From: Azadirachta indica
Taxonomy: Eukaryota; Streptophyta; Magnoliopsida; Sapindales; Meliaceae
Assembly (NCBI GenBank): GCA_022749755.1
Contig: CM040453.1
Span: forward strand, 11,169,368 to 11,233,367
Length of the DNA: 64,000 bases
Direction of reading: 5' to 3'
Shown in pieces: positions 60,310-64,000 of this stretch. The translations under genes were made by a program, and so were the position numbers. How positions within the stretch are numbered: the first letter of the stretch is position 1; each line of letters starts with the position of its first letter. The notes under the pieces were generated by a model. It was not told the origin of the DNA, searched no databases, and worked only from the letters and a program-made list of their open reading frames with translations.

Positions 60310-61250
60310 ATGAATAATATTGTGTACGACTTATTTTTATTTATAATATTAATTTTTTCACATTTAATTATATTTTATCATACTTTGTAAAAATGAATTT
60401 TGCACTATTAATGTGCGTCCAACATGATGATTATACTAAATGTTTAAATATTTTTTAAAATATAAAAATGATAGATTTATATTCATCAACATTTTACGTT
60501 AAATGTTGAGAATTGTTTGAAAATATATATTTTAACTTTTAAGTTAAAAAGTGTAATATATTTAAGTACTTTGTACTATATAACCATTATAATATATTAG
60601 TACTATAATATAAATTATTATAATGAAATTTATTAATTTAAGTTTTTTGATATTATCAGTTATTTTAATATCAAAATAATAAAAATATTTGTTACATTAA
60701 TAATGTTAATAAAATAGCTTACCAAGTCTTTTCAGTATTTTAACTAAAAGAATAATTAACGAAAACGATATTTAATCCTTGTTATTTTCTTCAATCTCAA
60801 TACTTAGCTTCTTATCAATGTCTGCTTCCATATATGATGAAGACTTCTATTCCATATTGCCCAGGAATCTAGCAGTTGGATTTGCATCACTTTATTTGTC
60901 AATAGTATCAATGGGGATAGTCCTTTGTGCAACTTCTTTCATCTATTTTTACAGCGAATCGTCATGGATTCCTATTTCTATGACCCTCCTTGCTTCCACA
61001 TCAACCATATTTTTCAGTTGGAGATATTGCCGTTTCTTGCTTAAGGCACGTTTCACCTTTTGATGATTTGTCTATATTTTCTGCTTTGTCAGTTGCTGTT
61101 GTTTTTCTTGGTTCTTGGTTCTGTTTTGGTTCTGTAGTCAGTCTATGCTGCTGGCTTTCGCAACTTATTGGAGTTAATGCTTGGTGCTGCTTGGAGCTAT
61201 GGTATTTGGTGTTGATTGTATGCATTACGTACATTCCTGTCTCATTTTAT
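60310..61250 (+). pseudogene. U5: 3' half of a PGG exon and its flank
   Basis: 60310-60700 repeats the downstream flank seen after U2, U3 and U4. At about 60774 it jumps into the middle of exon 5, after membrane segment 1 and the PGG motif: FSSISILSFLSMSASIYDED, then LPRNLAVGFASLYLSIVSMG, LCATSFIYF, WIPISMTLLAST, ending at a stop at 61061-61063. That keeps membrane segments 2-4 in an open frame of 94 codons without a proper start. The post-stop sequence (GATGATTTGTCTATATTTTC, GGTTCTTGGTTCTG) matches the other copies. A truncated, dead copy. Confidence 0.85.
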
Positions 61251-61544
61251 ATTCTGGATGTTATTATCATTTTTATTAATGAAAATCTCTCTAGCTTAGA
61301 TCTAAAAGATTGCCTAAAAAAACAGAGGTATCAATTATTGATTTCTAGTTTTGTTTTTTAGCTAAGTATAAATAAATGTTCTCTATGTGTATAAGAAAAC
61401 GTTCTCTATTCGCAAAATTGTTCTGATGGATTTCTGCTGAGATCAGATTATCTCTGTTTCTTCTTCTTCTTCTCCTTCTTCTTTTTGTGTTTTTTTTTTT
61501 TTGTTAAATAATGTTAGAGATTCCAAGCTCTCACCCCGATTATC

Positions 61545-61800
61545 TAGTGGGTGATAAAATAGTGCAATAAACGATCATTTGTTGGGCTGAAGAAATTTAA
61601 CTTAATTTAACTCAAATGAGTGATAATATGGTGCGATAAATCATCATTTAATTGAATTGACAAATTTTTAATCTATCCTAATTTAAATAGGTTTAAATTT
61701 ATATTCAGATGATATAATATTCATAAGTGATAAAATAATTGGAGAAATGATCAATTTAATTGGGTTGAAAGTTTTTAATATAATTTAATTCAAAAGAAAT
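61545..61800 (+). repeat. Three degenerate tandem units
   Basis: Units starting near 61551, 61620 and 61718 each read GTGATAA.AT, then GATCATTT or similar, a TTG(G/A)(G/A)(C/T)TGA.(A/G)AA word and an AATTTAATTCAAA-like end. Spacing is about 70-100 bases. Function unknown. Confidence 0.45.
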
Positions 61801-64000
61801 TGACATCCATGTTTAGATTTTTCTTTTAATATTTTACTTGGATTTACCGACTTTTCTCTCATTTTTCCAAATTTTGAAGTTGAAAAAATGAAAGCTGGAG
61901 GAATTTGATTCGTTTGCACTGTGCATTTTCATATTTTTTTATATTTTCAGTTAAAAAAAAAAAGACACGCACACAAACGCACAACCTACATGTTAATTTG
62001 TGTTCGTTTCTACTGCTGCAAAATAGATCTAAAATACTCTTGCCAGTTCCTAACATTGTCACTTAGCCCCTCTTGTATCAGATTTTCAGATTTTTCCATT
62101 GATTTTAGCTAGTCTTTTATGAATTTATAATTTCAATCTTGATGGATGATGTGGATTTGGGTCAAATTTAGGTTCTTACGGAGTTTAGGTCTAAACGGCT
62201 CTTCATCATTAGATTCTTTCGTTAATTTTAGTTAATTTCTTATGAATTTACATTTTTCACTATTCATGAACAATCTAAATCCGACTTAGATTTTTTTTGG
62301 TTAATTTTAGTAACTTTTTAGGAATTTAAAATGAAAAAAGTGACAATCTAAATTCCATGTTATATATACTAATAATATAAGTAGGTTTCATATGCCCTAA
62401 ATTTTACCAAGTAATTATTAATTAATAAGTGAAAGTGAGTATTTATTAAACACTCAAAATTATTTACACTATCAAAAATAAAGAAAAGTAAAACACTTTC
62501 TAACATTTTTCTAACACTTTTCTTTCATTCCTAAAAATTTCATTTTAAATTATTAAAATACTATACGTGACAAGTACAACTTGTCTAACTTGAATGTAGA
62601 CTAGCTTCCACGGATGATCGACACTAGTACATCTCAACTTTTAATAAACTTTTGATATAATATCAATATATTTATAATTATATTATTAAGAAAAGAGTAC
62701 CCCATTTATTTTAAAACTTAGTAAAAATATATACTGTAAATATTATTTATAATTTATTATTTTACGAAAATTTAGAGATTAAAATGATAATAATCTGTCA
62801 GTCAAACTAACCAATGTTTAAATCTAAAGATACCTTTACAATTTTTTTCAAATTTTAAAAGGTGTCTACCTACCTCTCAAATTCGATAAGAGTATTTGAC
62901 GTTTTGTGAAACTTTAAGTGTCATGTGTTCATTTTTCTTTTAAAAGTATTGGCAAAGTTGAAAAATCAAGAAGGATTTTTTGCAGAAATTTAATGACAAT
63001 AATTAAAGGGAACATAATTTTAGGATCCTATTTCAATAAATATTTAATTAACTACGACAATGTTGTTATTTTTATTTTTTATTATACAAATTAACCATAA
63101 ATCTAAAAATTGATTATCTTAGATATTATGAAGAATTTTTAGTGTCTTCTTTCAATCTTATCATAAATCCTCAAATTGGCAAATCAACTTCTATATGAGG
63201 TTGTCTCAAAATGTTGTGAGGCAGTTTTTTTTTAATATTTAATTGGCTAAAGTTATTGATTTTAGGTAATTAAGTATATTTTTTTTAACTTAGCGATAAT
63301 TTTAAAACTTTTTCCTATTAAGTTAAAGTAAATGTTATACATTTTGACCAAATCTAAAAAATTTTATTATATATCTTTTCATAAATATATTTTAAACAAA
63401 ATAAAACAAACAAACCATTTAAATTTAAACATTCATAGCTATTCAAAATTTAGAATAACTAAAAATTTAGTCAAAAAAGTAAATGCGATAATAAATTTTT
63501 CAATCATCATTGTCCAAAAAAATTATTTCTAGTAGTTGACAGCAGTTATATATTTAATTGCAAAGAAATGTAGAGAAACAAATGAAGGTGGTATGATCCT
63601 ATCATTTTTTGTTTTGAAAAATTTTCAATTTTAGATGATTTTAGATAATAAATTATTTCAATCATTTTTTATTTGTCAAGGAAATGTTACAATCATAACT
63701 GATATGATTCTTTTAATCTGTCAAAAAAATGTTCTACCTCAATGCGCTGTCTATTTTAAGGCAGTTTGATGAGTTGTCCACAACATTTCAAATCTATCCT
63801 TTTAGTTTCTTAAGATCTATTTTCTTCTACCTTTGATTTTTTTTTTTAAAATTTCAACATCTTTTTAAAAATTGCAACATTCCCTCGTTCTCAGATTCAT
63901 ATATCCTCTAAAACAGTAAAAATAATCTTTCTAAACTTATATATGCATTTGTTAAAAAAGAATCAACAATTTTTTTAGAAAATTTTTTTCGTAATTTTAC
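61800..64000. other. AT-rich region, no gene seen
   Basis: Short open frames here (61921-62112, 63332-63532) have composition-driven sequences and no domain. 62860-62960 resembles, in reverse, the arm of the possible Mutator-like element at 5028. Nothing else is supported. Confidence 0.5.

Overview
This is a strongly AT-rich plant nuclear window. Evidence for a plant: introns with GT..AG borders, tri- and dinucleotide microsatellites, plant LINE, Ty1-copia, Ty3-gypsy, Mutator-like and hAT-like remnants, and a tandem array of genes for plant ankyrin-repeat membrane proteins with a C-terminal PGG domain (the ACD6/ITN1 family). It looks like a eudicot, but the species cannot be told from the sequence alone.

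All clustered genes lie on the + strand. Copies are called U0 to U5. U0 (1-3.06 kb) is a leader plus a broken ankyrin exon joined to a scrap of exon 4. U1 (3.1-20.4 kb, gene A) is complete, with two alternative first exons and a third intron swollen to 6.9 kb by a Ty3-gypsy remnant, a 25S rDNA scrap and a Mutator-like element. U2 (22.0-23.5 kb) is a pseudogene that lost both ankyrin exons. U3 (24.5-29.5 kb, gene C) is compact and intact, begins in exon 2 and has a duplicated PGG segment. A U2-like scrap sits at 30.44-30.64 kb against a LINE. A leader-only remnant at 41.4-43.7 kb is split by a Mutator-like element. U4 (47.9-58.9 kb, gene D) has an open frame from exon 2 onward but three separate lesions in its normal 5' exons. 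U5 (60.3-61.3 kb) is the last half of a PGG exon.

Between U3 and U4 lie a rearranged LINE with a nested LTR-like block (30.6-35.7 kb), a long featureless AT-rich stretch with a pyrimidine tract, one small EF-hand gene on the minus strand (38.67-38.96 kb), a truncated copia element (39.9-40.8 kb) and a duplicate of the EF-hand upstream region (44.1-45.7 kb). After 61.3 kb only AT-rich sequence is seen.

The intact genes encode one protein plan: ankyrin repeats in exons 2-4, then a conserved linker and four membrane segments (PGG domain) in exon 5. Known relatives (Arabidopsis ACD6, ITN1) act in salicylic-acid defence and salt/ROS signalling; a defence role here is inference from family. The most interesting signal is how the 5' ends change between copies: first exons are gained, lost or broken, and a start codon is present in exon 2 only in the copies that lack exon 1.
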